Shown piece by piece: positions 25,533 to 34,480 of a DNA stretch of 34,594 nt. How positions within the stretch are numbered: the stretch's first letter is position 1; every line of letters starts with the position of its first letter. This stretch comes from an uncultured Bacillota bacterium (GTDB lineage: Bacteria > Bacillota > Clostridia > Peptostreptococcales > Anaerovoracaceae). The translations under genes were made by a program, and so were the position numbers. The notes below the pieces were generated by a model that was given only the letters and a program-made list of their open reading frames with translations, ran no database searches and was not told where the DNA came from. Location of the stretch: contig CASDUO010000015.1 in the NCBI GenBank assembly GCA_949284065.1, positions 1-34,594 on the forward strand, in the 5' to 3' direction.

Positions 25533-27599
25533 ATGACTGAAGGGAAAAAAGATAAAAGCAAAAGACCCATCGAGGCCCCGGAACTGCTGGCTCCGGCAGG
25601 AGGGATGACGCAGTTGGTGGCGGCCGTGGAGAACGGTGCCGATGCTGTGTACCTTGGGGGCGAATTTTTGAATGCAAGAGGAAGGGCGGAAAACTTCAAA
25701 AGTAAGCAGCTGCCCGATGCCGTAAAATATGCCCACTCCAAAAATGTGAAGGTGTATCTTACGATGAATACCCTGGTGAAAGATGATGAACTGCAGGAAG
25801 GACTCAACTATGCGGCTTTCGCATACGAGACGGGGATAGATGCTCTCATAATACAGGACATGGGCCTCGCATCCCTTATAAAGGAAAGGATACTGGACAT
25901 GGCTCTTCACCTTTCCACCCAGGCCAGCATATATAACAGGAGCGGCGTGGACTTCGCAGCCGCTGCAGGTTTCGATACTGTGGTGGTGGCAAGAGAGTTG
26001 AGCTGCGAAGAACTGAAGGAGATATGTACAGACTCACCCTGCCGCATAGAGGTATTCGTACACGGAGCCCTGTGCATATGTTATTCGGGCCAGTGCCAGC
26101 TCAGCCGCATAATCGGAGGACGAAGCGCCAACAGAGGGGAATGTGCCCAGCCGTGCAGGCTGCCTTATACAGATGAGGACGGAAGGCACGAAGGATATTA
26201 TATGAGTCCCAAAGACCTCTGTCTTTTGGAGGAGCTCCCCCGGCTCATAGAGATGGGCGTATCGTCACTCAAAATAGAGGGACGTATGAAGAGCCCGGAA
26301 TATGTGGCCACGGTAACCTCTATATACAGGAAATACATAGATGCTTACATGTCCTCTCCCGGATCTTATGGGGTGGAAAAAGGCGATATAGAGGATCTGG
26401 TGCAGATATACAGCCGCGGAGGATTCACGAAGGGATTCTTTGACGGCAGACCTTCAGATGAGGAATACCTTTCCGGAGAGCTCCCCAAACATCAGGGAAA
26501 ATACATAGGCAAGGTAGTGGCCGTACCTAAGGCAAGGAACCTTGTAGATGTAAAACTGGAGGCCCCCTTGGAAATGGGAGATGGTGTCGAAATAAGGGCT
26601 TCCGAGCTTACAGGAAATGTGGTCACGTATATAAAGCCTTTAGGCGGCGGTGTGTTGCGGATAGGAGATATAAAGGGCCGGGTCGCCCCTGGAGACTCTG
26701 TGTATAAAACCGGTGATGCAGGGCTCAACGAGAGGGCGCAGGCCAGCTACAGGAACAAGGACAAAAAGAAGATATATGTCGATATGGTATTCACAGCTTC
26801 TCTGGAAAAGGGTATGACCCTTACCATAAGTGAAGGAGAAAGACAAGTGACCCATACCATACCCAAGGGTGTGGAGATAGCGCGAAGAAAGGCGGTCACG
26901 GCTGAAACGGTAAAAGAGCAGCTGGAAAAGACCGGCGGCACGGACTTCAACCCGGGAGAGATCACGGTCCATATAGAAAAAGGTGTAAATATATCCCTGA
27001 GCAACATAAACAAGATCAGGAGGCAGGCTTTAGAGATGTTTGCGGAGGCAAAGGCCGGCAGAAGAGAAAAAGTCATCCCAGGGATAGTAGAAAACCCCGT
27101 ATTGATAACAAATGATGAAGGGCGCATAAAAGGGACGCCCCAAAAGGGGATATTCGGGAAAGGACCTCTTGAAGCTGTCCGGGAGAGACAGGATGAAGCA
27201 GGTGATATAATGATGATACCTGCTGTTACTAAGGGGAGCAAGGACAGAGAATTGGCTGCAAGGTTTGAGAGGATAAAAAAAGGGGAAGATATTGCGGAAG
27301 TTTTCGGCGTGGAGAAAGACAAACCGGAAGTGCTCGTCAATAATCCGGGATGGATAAGGGAATTTATAGAAGCGGGATTCACTGTCTATGGCGGTCCCGG
27401 TCTCAACATATTCAACGGTGCGGCAAAGGAGTTCTATGAGTCACAGGGCGTAATGCCCTGTTGGGGCTCATATGAACTTATGAGGCGGCCGCCCCTTATG
27501 ACTATGGAATATGATTTCCCTTTGGCAACTTTCCTGGACAGAAAGGGAGAGAGATACTGGGCTGCACATACAGGTGACAAAACCGTAATAGAGAAGTAG
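25533..27599 (+). CDS. U32-family peptidase/tRNA-rRNA hydroxylase-like protein
   Basis: A 688-residue member of the U32 family, which includes the RNA hydroxylases RlhA and TrhP and collagenase-like proteins. The N-terminal barrel begins PELLAPAGGMTQLVAAVENGADAVYLGG (16-43). The family cysteine motif spans Cys181, Cys183, Cys188, Cys204 and Cys208 (HGALCICYSGQC ... GECAQPCR), which in characterised members binds an iron-sulfur cluster. A middle region (about 390-520) fits the DUF3656-type extension of RlhA-like proteins, and a C-terminal barrel-like part ends with PLMTMEYDFP. This suggests 23S rRNA hydroxylation (RlhA-like), but clostridial paralogs differ in substrate, so I give no symbol. 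It lies just after the ribosomal cluster. Confidence 0.8.
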   Translation: MTEGKKDKSKRPIEAPELLAPAGGMTQLVAAVENGADAVYLGGEFLNARGRAENFKSKQLPDAVKYAHSKNVKVYLTMNTLVKDDELQEGLNYAAFAYETGIDALIIQDMGLASLIKERILDMALHLSTQASIYNRSGVDFAAAAGFDTVVVARELSCEELKEICTDSPCRIEVFVHGALCICYSGQCQLSRIIGGRSANRGECAQPCRLPYTDEDGRHEGYYMSPKDLCLLEELPRLIEMGVSSLKIEGRMKSPEYVATVTSIYRKYIDAYMSSPGSYGVEKGDIEDLVQIYSRGGFTKGFFDGRPSDEEYLSGELPKHQGKYIGKVVAVPKARNLVDVKLEAPLEMGDGVEIRASELTGNVVTYIKPLGGGVLRIGDIKGRVAPGDSVYKTGDAGLNERAQASYRNKDKKKIYVDMVFTASLEKGMTLTISEGERQVTHTIPKGVEIARRKAVTAETVKEQLEKTGGTDFNPGEITVHIEKGVNISLSNINKIRRQALEMFAEAKAGRREKVIPGIVENPVLITNDEGRIKGTPQKGIFGKGPLEAVRERQDEAGDIMMIPAVTKGSKDRELAARFERIKKGEDIAEVFGVEKDKPEVLVNNPGWIREFIEAGFTVYGGPGLNIFNGAAKEFYESQGVMPCWGSYELMRRPPLMTMEYDFPLATFLDRKGERYWAAHTGDKTVIEK

Positions 27600-27694
27600 A
27601 ATATAGTGTAAGGGGTAAGAGGGCATCGGCAACAGGTACAGCTGACGATGACAGGAGCGGGGAGACCGCTTTGAAAAGGAGAGGACGATACCGG

Positions 27695-28891
27695 ATGTAT
27701 AAAAAACAATTCAAAAAAATAATGAGTGACAGCACCTTGCTCAAATACGGTGTATTCATCATCGTAATGGCATTGATACTGTACGTGCTGTATTTCATCA
27801 TAGGTAACATCGACGATGTGACCATAGCGGTAGGAAAGTTCATTTCGGGATTTTTCACTGTGATATCTCCCCTTATCATAGGCTTGGTGCTGGCATATAT
27901 AATCGACCCGGGCGTCACATTTTTTGACGGCAAGATAAGCGGGAAACTGGCAGGCGAAGTGGAGGAAGGCGAAAAGAAAATCAAGAGGGAAAGAGCGTCC
28001 CGCCTTATTTCGGTCCTGATAATGTATTTGATACTCATATCGGCAGTGGTGATCCTGTTATATTTCTTCGCGGTGATGATAATGGGGAAACTCGTCGTGA
28101 GCAGTATGACGGATTTTGTAAGTACCCTGATGGATCTCATAAAGGACTATGAGGTAGATATCCAAAACTGGATAGAAAACATCCCCGATGCAGCTTTTTC
28201 AAATGAGCTTCAGGATACTGTAAACGGGATCATGCAGTGGCTTTCTGAGAATTTCAATGCATCTGCAGTGATCGGGAGCGTATCCAACCTGGTGGGGAGC
28301 ATAGTGAATTTCGTGGTCGGTATCATAGTCAGCATATACCTTTTGATAGATAAAAAATATTTTGTCGGATTTTGGAACAAGGCCATGCAGTTGTTTTTCC
28401 CGAACAAGCATGAACGGATAAATGATGTTTTACGCGATTGTGACGAAGTGCTTGCCAAATTCATAAGGGGTGTCCTCCTGGATGCACTCATAGTGGCTAC
28501 CCTGGCCTCTGTGGCTTTGACTGTAGGAGGCCTGGAGTTCGGAGTGTTTGTGGGGATAGTTGCAGGTATGTGCAATGTCATACCTTATTTCGGACCTATT
28601 TTGGGGATGATACCCGCATTCCTGGTAGGATTCCTTACAGACGGTATATGGCAGGGCGTCATCGCAGTGGTGATACTGCTGGTCATACAGCAGATAGACG
28701 GGAACCTCATATATCCCAAGGTGGTAGGATCTTCTACGGGACTCCATCCTCTGTTCGTACTGCTGGCGGTGACCATTGCCGGCACGTTAGGCGGCTTGAC
28801 GTGGATGATACTGGCTGTTCCTGTGGCGGGCATACTCCAGGTGTTCATTTCCAAATGGGCAAAGAAGAGGGAGAATGCAATAGAGGCATGA
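27695..28891 (+). CDS. AI-2E family transporter
   Basis: A 398-residue membrane protein of the AI-2E (formerly UPF0118/PerM) family. It has paired N-terminal helices (about 16-40 and 45-65), a soluble central segment rich in charged residues (about 80-160), and C-terminal helices with the family wording FGVFVGIVAGMCNVIPYFGPILGMIPAFLVG and VIQQIDGNLIYPKVVGSSTGLHPLFVL. Family members have been linked to autoinducer-2 export, sodium/proton exchange and other transport, so the substrate is unknown. The ATG at 27695 is preferred; AAAGGAGAGG (27675-27684) stands before it. A TTG at 27671 would lack a site. Confidence 0.85.
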   Translation: MYKKQFKKIMSDSTLLKYGVFIIVMALILYVLYFIIGNIDDVTIAVGKFISGFFTVISPLIIGLVLAYIIDPGVTFFDGKISGKLAGEVEEGEKKIKRERASRLISVLIMYLILISAVVILLYFFAVMIMGKLVVSSMTDFVSTLMDLIKDYEVDIQNWIENIPDAAFSNELQDTVNGIMQWLSENFNASAVIGSVSNLVGSIVNFVVGIIVSIYLLIDKKYFVGFWNKAMQLFFPNKHERINDVLRDCDEVLAKFIRGVLLDALIVATLASVALTVGGLEFGVFVGIVAGMCNVIPYFGPILGMIPAFLVGFLTDGIWQGVIAVVILLVIQQIDGNLIYPKVVGSSTGLHPLFVLLAVTIAGTLGGLTWMILAVPVAGILQVFISKWAKKRENAIEA

Positions 28892-28962
28892 TGCCGGCTG
28901 CTTGCAGTTGACCGAGGGACATAAAGGGAAGATGTGGAACGCAGCATATATGAAGAAATAAA

Positions 28963-28988
28963 AAAACCGGGATATAAGTCCCGGTTTT
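28963..28988. terminator. Bidirectional terminator between convergent genes
   Basis: AAAACCGGGA (28963-28972) pairs perfectly with TCCCGGTTTT (28979-28988) around a 6-nt loop. T runs on both strands suit it to the AI-2E-family gene (plus) and the phosphoribosyltransferase gene (minus). Confidence 0.85.
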
Positions 28989-28997
28989 CATATCATA

Positions 28998-29570
28998 TCA
29001 TTTAACAGTTCCGTCCACGTTGAAAAGGGGAAGTTTCCCCAAGGCTATTATGTCGGGCCGTTCCATGGAATCCCCCTCTGCAAGTACAGCCATTTTGGCT
29101 ACCGGTATACCGCCGGCCTTTTCCACCAAAGACTCTATGGCTTTCAAAGATTCTCCCGTGCTTATCACATCATCCACTATGAGGATTTTGCGACCTTTTA
29201 TCTTTTCCACATCGCTCTTGCCGATGCAAAGGGTCTGGGAACCGTGTGTGGTTATGGAATCCACTCTCGTTTCAATTATCTCATCCATATAGACTTTTGG
29301 TGCTTTCCTCGCCACCACATAGTCGGACAGACCTGCCTGCCTGGTCATTTCGTATACCAGAGGGATGCTCTTGGCTTCGGCTGTTATCATGATGTCGAAG
29401 TCAGGAGCCTTCTTTAGTAATGCGTCGGCTGCAGCGACGGTCATCTCCACATCACCGAACATTATGAAGGCTGCAATTGATGTAGCTTCACTTACGGGGA
29501 ACAGAGGGAGCCGTCTTTTCAATCCGGCAATTTCCATTTCGTAATAAATATGATCGTCTTGATTTTTCAT
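28998..29570 (-). CDS. Adenine phosphoribosyltransferase-like PRTase
   Basis: A 190-residue type I phosphoribosyltransferase with the PRPP-binding loop KILIVDDVISTGES (128-141) and the region around PKVYMDEIIETRVDSITTHGSQTLCIG, typical of the apt-like/PurR-like subgroup. It most likely converts a purine base and PRPP to the nucleotide. A purine permease gene lies directly upstream on the same strand (59-base gap), which supports purine salvage. GGGAGGC sits just before the ATG at 29570; a start at 29588 would bury that site. A regulatory PRTase is an alternative, since classical Apt is nearer 170-180 residues. Confidence 0.75.
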   Translation of the reverse strand: MKNQDDHIYYEMEIAGLKRRLPLFPVSEATSIAAFIMFGDVEMTVAAADALLKKAPDFDIMITAEAKSIPLVYEMTRQAGLSDYVVARKAPKVYMDEIIETRVDSITTHGSQTLCIGKSDVEKIKGRKILIVDDVISTGESLKAIESLVEKAGGIPVAKMAVLAEGDSMERPDIIALGKLPLFNVDGTVK

Positions 29571-29629
29571 AATAAGCCTCCCGGACATTATGGATCGGAT
29601 CTATCCTTATATGGCTGTTTCCAATGTCA

Positions 29630-30982
29630 TCAAATCAATGTGAGTATCCTGAGTACGAATAGCACTGCAGATATCCACATTACAGGATGCACGTCTGATG
29701 CTTTGCCCTGGAATATCTTCACTATGACGAATGAAAGTATCCCGAACATGATGCCGTTTGCGATGGAATATGTGAAAGGCATCATCACTATGGCCATGAA
29801 GCCTCCGATAGCCCCTGCAGCATCACCGGTGAAATCCATATCCTTCACGCTGCTGAGCATGAGGAGACCTACGAATACCAGAGCCGGTGTAGTCGCGAAT
29901 CCGGGTATGGCCAGGAATATGGGCGAAAGGAAAAGAGCCAGTACGAACAGTATGGCCGTGACCACTGAAGTGAGACCTGTACGGCCTCCGGCAGCCACAC
30001 CGGCGCTGGACTCGACATAGCTGGTTACGGTGCTGGTTCCAAGACATGCACCTACTACGGTTCCTACTGCGTCTGCAAGGAGCGCGCCTTTGGCTTTGGG
30101 CAGTTTTCCGTTCTCGTCCAAAAGGTTTCCTTTGCTGGCAACACCTATGAGAGTTCCGGCCGTGTCGAATATGTCAACGAACAGGAACGAGAAAGTTATG
30201 ACGGCGAATTCTATAAAATGATCTGTCACATAGCTGAAATCAAATCCAAAGAAAGTAGGCATGGATGGCAGAGTCCCTGAAGAGAAATCAGGAAAGAGGG
30301 AATAGACTCCGGCTTCCACATCGACTTCATACCAGCCGCCTACCTGTGCGATCATTCCCAGGATCCAGGTTATGAGTATGCCCCACAGTATATATCCTGT
30401 CACATTGAAGTGATAAAGGATGACCACTACGAGGAGGCCTATGAGAGCCAGGGCGACCTGAGGGGAAGAAAGATCTCCGAGAGCCACTACTGTTGAGGGA
30501 TCGGAAATGACTATGCCTGCCGATTCGAATCCTACCAGAGCGATGAAAAGACCTATACCTGCAGTGATACCCAGCTTGAGGTTTTTGGGTACATCGTTTA
30601 CCAGGGCCTCTCTGAAACTGCACAGGGAAAGAAGGATGAAGATGATACCTTCTACCAGTACGGCTGTCAGAGCGATCTGATAGGGATCGTTGATCCCGGC
30701 CTCAGCCATAGGGACACATACGGAATAGGCAAAATAGGCATTGAGACCCATGCCGCTGGCCAAAGCCACCGGATAGTTGGCAAAGAATGCCATACACAGT
30801 GTGGCAAAGGCGGCAGAAACCGCAGTTGCTGTGAATATAGCAGCCGGATCCATGCCGGCAGCTGAAAGTATCGACGGGTTGACCGCCAGAATGTACACCA
30901 TCGAAAGGAAAGTGGTGATACCTGCAATCACCTCGGTCCTTACATTAGTGCCGTTTTCTTTGAGTTTGAAAAAATTCTCCAT
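29630..30982 (-). CDS. NCS2-family purine permease (AzgA/AdeP/PbuG type)
   Basis: Proton-coupled nucleobase importer of 450 residues with about 12-14 membrane helices. Family features are the N-terminal LKENGTNVRTEVIAGITTFLSMVYILAVNP, GMGLNAYFAYSVC, and GTSTVTSYVESSAGVAAGGRTGL, which belong to the AzgA-like branch transporting adenine, guanine or hypoxanthine. The start at 30982 has GAGAGGAG six bases upstream. It is upstream of and probably cotranscribed with the PRTase gene. I looked for a purine riboswitch in the 30983-31080 leader and saw none. Exact base specificity cannot be told. Confidence 0.9.
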   Translation of the reverse strand: MENFFKLKENGTNVRTEVIAGITTFLSMVYILAVNPSILSAAGMDPAAIFTATAVSAAFATLCMAFFANYPVALASGMGLNAYFAYSVCVPMAEAGINDPYQIALTAVLVEGIIFILLSLCSFREALVNDVPKNLKLGITAGIGLFIALVGFESAGIVISDPSTVVALGDLSSPQVALALIGLLVVVILYHFNVTGYILWGILITWILGMIAQVGGWYEVDVEAGVYSLFPDFSSGTLPSMPTFFGFDFSYVTDHFIEFAVITFSFLFVDIFDTAGTLIGVASKGNLLDENGKLPKAKGALLADAVGTVVGACLGTSTVTSYVESSAGVAAGGRTGLTSVVTAILFVLALFLSPIFLAIPGFATTPALVFVGLLMLSSVKDMDFTGDAAGAIGGFMAIVMMPFTYSIANGIMFGILSFVIVKIFQGKASDVHPVMWISAVLFVLRILTLI

Positions 30983-31082
30983 GATACTCCTCTCTTTATC
31001 AAAGAACAACAATAACAGAATATATATAAGAACAGAAGAAGACCGGTGACCCGATCTCAACCAAAGGTATTTTAACATGAAA

Positions 31083-31108
31083 AGAGGGTGCATTTCCACA
31101 CCCTCTTG
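31083..31108 (-). terminator. Terminator of metK
   Basis: AAGAGGGTG (31083-31091) pairs perfectly with CACCCTCTT (31100-31108). On the minus strand the stem is followed by TTTTCATGTT, just past the metK stop. Confidence 0.75.
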
Positions 31109-31112
31109 AGAT

Positions 31113-32282
31113 TTATTTCAATTCTTTTGCCTTATCGGTCTTTTCCCATGAAAGGTCCAGATCAGGTCGGCCGAAATGCCCTCCGGAGGCGACCTGTCTG
31201 TATATGGGTTTTTGAAGATCCAGATTCTCGATTATGGCGGCAGGTCTGAAGTCGAAATGGTCCCTGACTATTTTCGAAAGCTCTTCGTCGCTTTTCATAC
31301 CTGTGCCGAAGCTGTCCACTGCTATGGAAAGAGGTTTGGCAACGCCGATGGCGTAAGATACCTGTATCTCACACTTATCCGCCAAGCCTGCTGCAACAAT
31401 GTTCTTGGCCGCGTATCTGGCCATATATGATGCGCTGCGATCAACTTTGGTAGGGTCTTTACCGCTGAAAGCGCCGCCGCCGTGTCTTGCCATACCGCCG
31501 TACGTATCCACTATTATCTTCCTGCCCGTAAGGCCGGAATCACCGTGAGGCCCACCTATGACGAATCTTCCTGTAGGGTTCACCAGATACTTGGTATTTT
31601 CGTCAACGAGGCCGGGAGGAAGAGTAGGTCTGATGATTTTTTCGACCATGTCCGATTCGAGCTGTTGATGTGACACGTCGGGGTCATGCTGGGTGGACAG
31701 CAGCACGGTGTCTATCCTGTTCACCTTGCCGTCCTCGTATTCCACTGTGACCTGTGACTTGCCGTCAGGGCGGAGATATGTGAGTTCCCCTTTTTTCCTC
31801 GCTTCCGTAAGGCGCCTCGTGAGCTTTTGAGCCATACTCAGGGGAAGAGGCATGAGCTCAGGAGTTTCATTACAGGCGTAGCCGAACATGAGGCCCTGAT
31901 CCCCTGCGCCGATCTGATCGAATCTATCCGCCTTAGATGTGCCCCTTTCCTCCAAGGCATCATCTACACCCATGGCGATATCGGTAGATTGTTCATCGAT
32001 GGCAGTGAGGACCGCGCAGGTGTTGCCGTCAAAACCGTAATCGCTCCTGTCATATCCTATGTCCAGGATCACTTTCCGTGCAATCCCGGTTATATCCACA
32101 TAGCAGTTCGTGCTTATTTCACCCATGATCATTGCATAGCCTGTATTGACGGTGGTTTCTGCAGCCACACGTCCCCTGGGGTCATTTTCCATGATGGCAT
32201 CCACTATGGCATCTGAGATCTGATCGCATATCTTGTCAGGGTGTCCCTCTGTTACAGATTCAGATGTAAAAAGTCTCTTCAT
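31113..32282 (-). CDS. metK: S-adenosylmethionine synthetase
   Basis: Makes SAM from methionine and ATP. The 389-residue product begins [25 protein letters not shown] with the ATP-binding His14, contains [12 protein letters not shown] (hexapeptide signature GAGDQG) and [17 protein letters not shown] (P-loop-like nonapeptide GGGAFSGKD), and ends with [18 protein letters not shown]. The ATG at 32282 is preceded by AAAGGAGGT with 8-base spacing. Expression is controlled by a SAM-I riboswitch, giving feedback by the product. The SAM made here is also the donor for TrmB and other methyltransferases. Confidence 0.98.
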   Translation of the reverse strand: MKRLFTSESVTEGHPDKICDQISDAIVDAIMENDPRGRVAAETTVNTGYAMIMGEISTNCYVDITGIARKVILDIGYDRSDYGFDGNTCAVLTAIDEQSTDIAMGVDDALEERGTSKADRFDQIGAGDQGLMFGYACNETPELMPLPLSMAQKLTRRLTEARKKGELTYLRPDGKSQVTVEYEDGKVNRIDTVLLSTQHDPDVSHQQLESDMVEKIIRPTLPPGLVDENTKYLVNPTGRFVIGGPHGDSGLTGRKIIVDTYGGMARHGGGAFSGKDPTKVDRSASYMARYAAKNIVAAGLADKCEIQVSYAIGVAKPLSIAVDSFGTGMKSDEELSKIVRDHFDFRPAAIIENLDLQKPIYRQVASGGHFGRPDLDLSWEKTDKAKELK

Positions 32283-32318
32283 TATAAATTTACCTCCTTT
32301 TGGTTTCATGATCGTCAT

Positions 32319-32342
32319 AAAAAAACCTCTTGCAAGAAGAGG
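32319..32342 (-). terminator. Riboswitch-controlled terminator of metK
   Basis: On the minus strand CCTCTT-CTTGC-AAGAGG (32342-32326) is followed by seven T (32325-32319). The competing antiterminator pairs AAGATGAGG (32362-32354) with CCTCTTCTT (32342-32334). Confidence 0.9.
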
Positions 32343-32344
32343 CT

Positions 32345-32455
32345 CCGTAAAGACCTCATCTTTCCCTTACCGGGTAGGATTTAGCACCCTTGCATCGTGC
32401 AATGGTTGCCGGACGTCACAGGGCCTATTCCCTCAGTCACTCTTAATAAGGCATG
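32345..32455 (-). ncRNA. SAM-I (S-box) riboswitch upstream of metK
   Basis: The minus strand shows the S-box core in order: P1 CTTATT (32450-32445), AAGAG, the GAGGGA turn, GGCCCTGTGACGTCCGGCAACC region (32425-32404), GGTGCTAAATCC (32388-32377), GGGAAAGATGAG ending P1 (GATGAG at 32360-32355). Binding of SAM stabilises P1, freeing the terminator at 32342-32319 and switching metK off; without SAM the antiterminator forms. The kink-turn and pseudoknot loop sequences are intact, so it should be functional. Confidence 0.95.
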
Positions 32456-32477
32456 TTCTTCGGTTATGTCCTTTCGT

Positions 32478-32507
32478 ATTATCTCAAACGGGAACGGTGT
32501 TTGTCAA
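32478..32507 (-). promoter_or_regulatory. Promoter of metK
   Basis: Minus strand TTGACA (32507-32502) and GATAAT (32483-32478) are 18 bp apart, about 25 bases before the riboswitch core. Confidence 0.8.
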
Positions 32508-32534
32508 CGATATGAGGAGAAGAAATATAAGAAA

Positions 32535-32558
32535 AGAGGGATGCTCTTGCATCCCTCT
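32535..32558 (-). terminator. Terminator of nhaC
   Basis: AGAGGGATGC (32535-32544) pairs perfectly with GCATCCCTCT (32549-32558) around TCTT. On the minus strand it is followed by TTTTCTTATATTTCTT, immediately after the nhaC stop and before the metK promoter. Confidence 0.85.
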
Positions 32559-32590
32559 CATGTATTCCATCATATTGAACCAAACAGTTA

Positions 32591-34081
32591 TTAAGCCTCC
32601 ATGGCTTTTTCTGCAGCCCTCTTGTCTTCTTCTCTCTGACGGAGAATTTCCTGATATTCTTCTTCCGTCATCTCGTCCATGGTTATACCTGTGAATCCGT
32701 AGAAGATGGATACCAGAGGGTTCAGCCAGTTGAGGATAGCGAAAGGTGCATATCCGCCTGCACCCCACTGAGGACACTGCAGGAAGCTCGACATAGTAGC
32801 GCCGCAGGTGTTCCAAGGGATGAAGTTGGATGTAAGAGTACCGGAGTCTTCCAGACATCTGGAAAGGTTCCTTGCCTTGAGTCTTCTGTCCTCGAAAGCT
32901 TCTTTATACATTCTGCCGGGCAGGATGATTGCCAGATACTGGTCGGAACAGAGGGCGTTTACGATTACACAGGAAACGATGGTGACCGTTACCAGTCCGC
33001 CTCTCGTGCCTCTTGCCAGCTTGAGCAGTGCTCCTGCAACAGTTGCCATGATCCCGGTGGAGTCTACTATACCTCCGAAGACCATAGCGCACAGGATCAG
33101 GGAGATGGTCCACATCATGCCCTGCATACCTGCGTTAGACAACAGTCCACCTAACTCTTGTATAACGGCGTCAGCCCCTTCGGGAATAGGAGCTGCATAT
33201 CCATAGTTGAGTATGTAAGGCACGGATTTGATGGTCAGTCCCGTATGAGCCGACTGCATTGCGATGAAAGGTATGCCCAGCACGACGCCTCCGATAAGGG
33301 AAGGAAGTGCAGGGAGTTTCAAAGCAACAGCTACGATTACGAATACGGGAGGTATGAGACAAATTATACCAATATTGAAGCTGTCGGAAATGTATGTGAG
33401 AATAGCGTCGATAGTTTCTGTGTTTCCGCCACCTGCATGATCTCCGAAGAAGCCCAGGACCAGATATACTATGAGAGCTACTACCAGGGAAGGTCCCGTC
33501 GTCTTGATCATGTGCTTGATGTGTTCAAACAGTTCGGAACCTGCAACTGCAGGAGCCAGGTTGGTGGTGTCGGACAGAGGGGACATCTTGTCGCCGAAGT
33601 ATGCGCCCGATACTACTGCACCTGCTGTCATATAAGCGGGCCATCCGAGAGCCGTCCCTACACCGATGAGAGCAACACCCATGGAACCTGCCGTAGACCA
33701 GGACGAACCTGTAGCAAGTGAAACTATACAACAAAGCAGACATGCTGTGAAAAGGAAAACGGAAGGTGCTATGACCAGGATACCGTAGTACATCATGGAA
33801 GCTATGACACCGCCTGCCATCCAGGAACCCAGCATGAGACCTACTACTGCAAGGATCAGTATGGCCTGCATGGTCCTGTTGATAGCAGCCAGGATACCCT
33901 GCTCCATGTACTTCCATTTCCAGCCGTTTGCCAGCGCTATGAGTCCGGCAAACGCTGCTGCCAGGATAAGCGCCACATGACCTTCGCCTGCATCGGTATC
34001 GATCATGATGCCCCAGTAGAGAAAGAGCAAAAGGACGATCATGACGAGGATACATTGCCACATAGGGATTTTTTTACCCAT
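32591..34081 (-). CDS. nhaC: Na+/H+ antiporter, NhaC family
   Basis: A 496-residue membrane antiporter with about 11-12 helices. The family core is clear: SLATGSSWSTAGSMGVALIGVG, GAVVSGAYFGDKMSPLSDTTNLAPAVAG (the ion-site motif with Asp and the serine/threonine cluster) and, near the C-terminus, NFIPWNTCGATMSSFLQ. It would extrude Na+ (in some members malate or lactate is exchanged), serving pH and sodium homeostasis. AAGGAGG lies nine bases before the ATG at 34081. The acidic C-terminal tail (MTEEEYQEILRQREEDKR) is cytoplasmic. It has its own consensus promoter and a structured leader. Confidence 0.92.
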   Translation of the reverse strand: MGKKIPMWQCILVMIVLLLFLYWGIMIDTDAGEGHVALILAAAFAGLIALANGWKWKYMEQGILAAINRTMQAILILAVVGLMLGSWMAGGVIASMMYYGILVIAPSVFLFTACLLCCIVSLATGSSWSTAGSMGVALIGVGTALGWPAYMTAGAVVSGAYFGDKMSPLSDTTNLAPAVAGSELFEHIKHMIKTTGPSLVVALIVYLVLGFFGDHAGGGNTETIDAILTYISDSFNIGIICLIPPVFVIVAVALKLPALPSLIGGVVLGIPFIAMQSAHTGLTIKSVPYILNYGYAAPIPEGADAVIQELGGLLSNAGMQGMMWTISLILCAMVFGGIVDSTGIMATVAGALLKLARGTRGGLVTVTIVSCVIVNALCSDQYLAIILPGRMYKEAFEDRRLKARNLSRCLEDSGTLTSNFIPWNTCGATMSSFLQCPQWGAGGYAPFAILNWLNPLVSIFYGFTGITMDEMTEEEYQEILRQREEDKRAAEKAMEA

Positions 34082-34127
34082 AATAAGTCCTCCTTATATA
34101 AATAGTATAGAATAGGAATACATCGAA

Positions 34128-34193
34128 ACACCGGACTTGAGAATATTATGATTGCATGTGAAAAAATTAAAACCAACTCTTACAATCCGGTGT
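34128..34193 (-). promoter_or_regulatory. Candidate structured leader of nhaC
   Basis: On the minus strand ACACCGGA (34193-34186) pairs perfectly with TCCGGTGT (34135-34128), extended by a G-U and an A-U pair to about ten pairs, enclosing about 46 nt that are A/U-rich. It begins only a few bases after the predicted transcription start. Ion antiporter genes are known to carry Na+- or Li+-sensing riboswitches, but I cannot match this to a published consensus. Confidence 0.45.
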
Positions 34194-34202
34194 ATCACGC
34201 TA

Positions 34203-34232
34203 ATTATAGTTTATCGGGCTCCATGTTGTCAA
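34203..34232 (-). promoter_or_regulatory. Consensus promoter of nhaC
   Basis: Minus strand TTGACA (34232-34227) and TATAAT (34208-34203), both perfect matches to consensus, are 18 bp apart. Transcription should start near 34196, about 115 bases before the ATG. Confidence 0.85.
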
Positions 34233-34255
34233 TCAAATAGAATAAAGTAAATTAG

Positions 34256-34269
34256 TACACTTTGGTGTA
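34256..34269. promoter_or_regulatory. Dyad TACAC-TTTG-GTGTA in the divergent intergenic region
   Basis: A perfect five-base inverted repeat lies 23 bases upstream of the nhaC -35 box and far upstream of the rightward promoter. It could be a small operator. Confidence 0.3.
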
Positions 34270-34279
34270 TAAAAATTCA

Positions 34280-34445
34280 ATTGCGGGGATTTGACCGGAA
34301 AGAAAAAGCCGTGAAAGCGGAGCGGCAGATCACGGTATGTGACCCTGAAGGGACAGAGGTAGAGGGCTTCATACGGAATACGACCTGCCTCACAGCGGGA
34401 AAACAAAAAAACTTCAAAAAAACAAAAAAATGGTCAAAAAGGGGA
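34280..34445. other. Gene-free stretch upstream of the rightward promoter
   Basis: No convincing gene. It holds CCGTGA (34309-34314)/TCACGG (34330-34335), a six-pair stem, and an A-rich tract at 34402-34440 that would act as an UP element for the promoter at 34446. Confidence 0.4.
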
Positions 34446-34474
34446 TTGACAGAGGGAAGCGAAAATTGTAATAT
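34446..34474 (+). promoter_or_regulatory. Strong promoter, probably of an rRNA operon
   Basis: TTGACA (34446-34451) and TAATAT (34469-34474) are exactly 17 bp apart, preceded by an A-rich UP-like tract. The transcript would run off the right edge. Confidence 0.75.
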
Positions 34475-34480
34475 AGTGTA

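Noticed and set aside
30983..31080. Purine riboswitch upstream of the NCS2 permease
   Set aside because: None of the conserved purine-aptamer sequences is visible in the leader; a covariance search would settle it.
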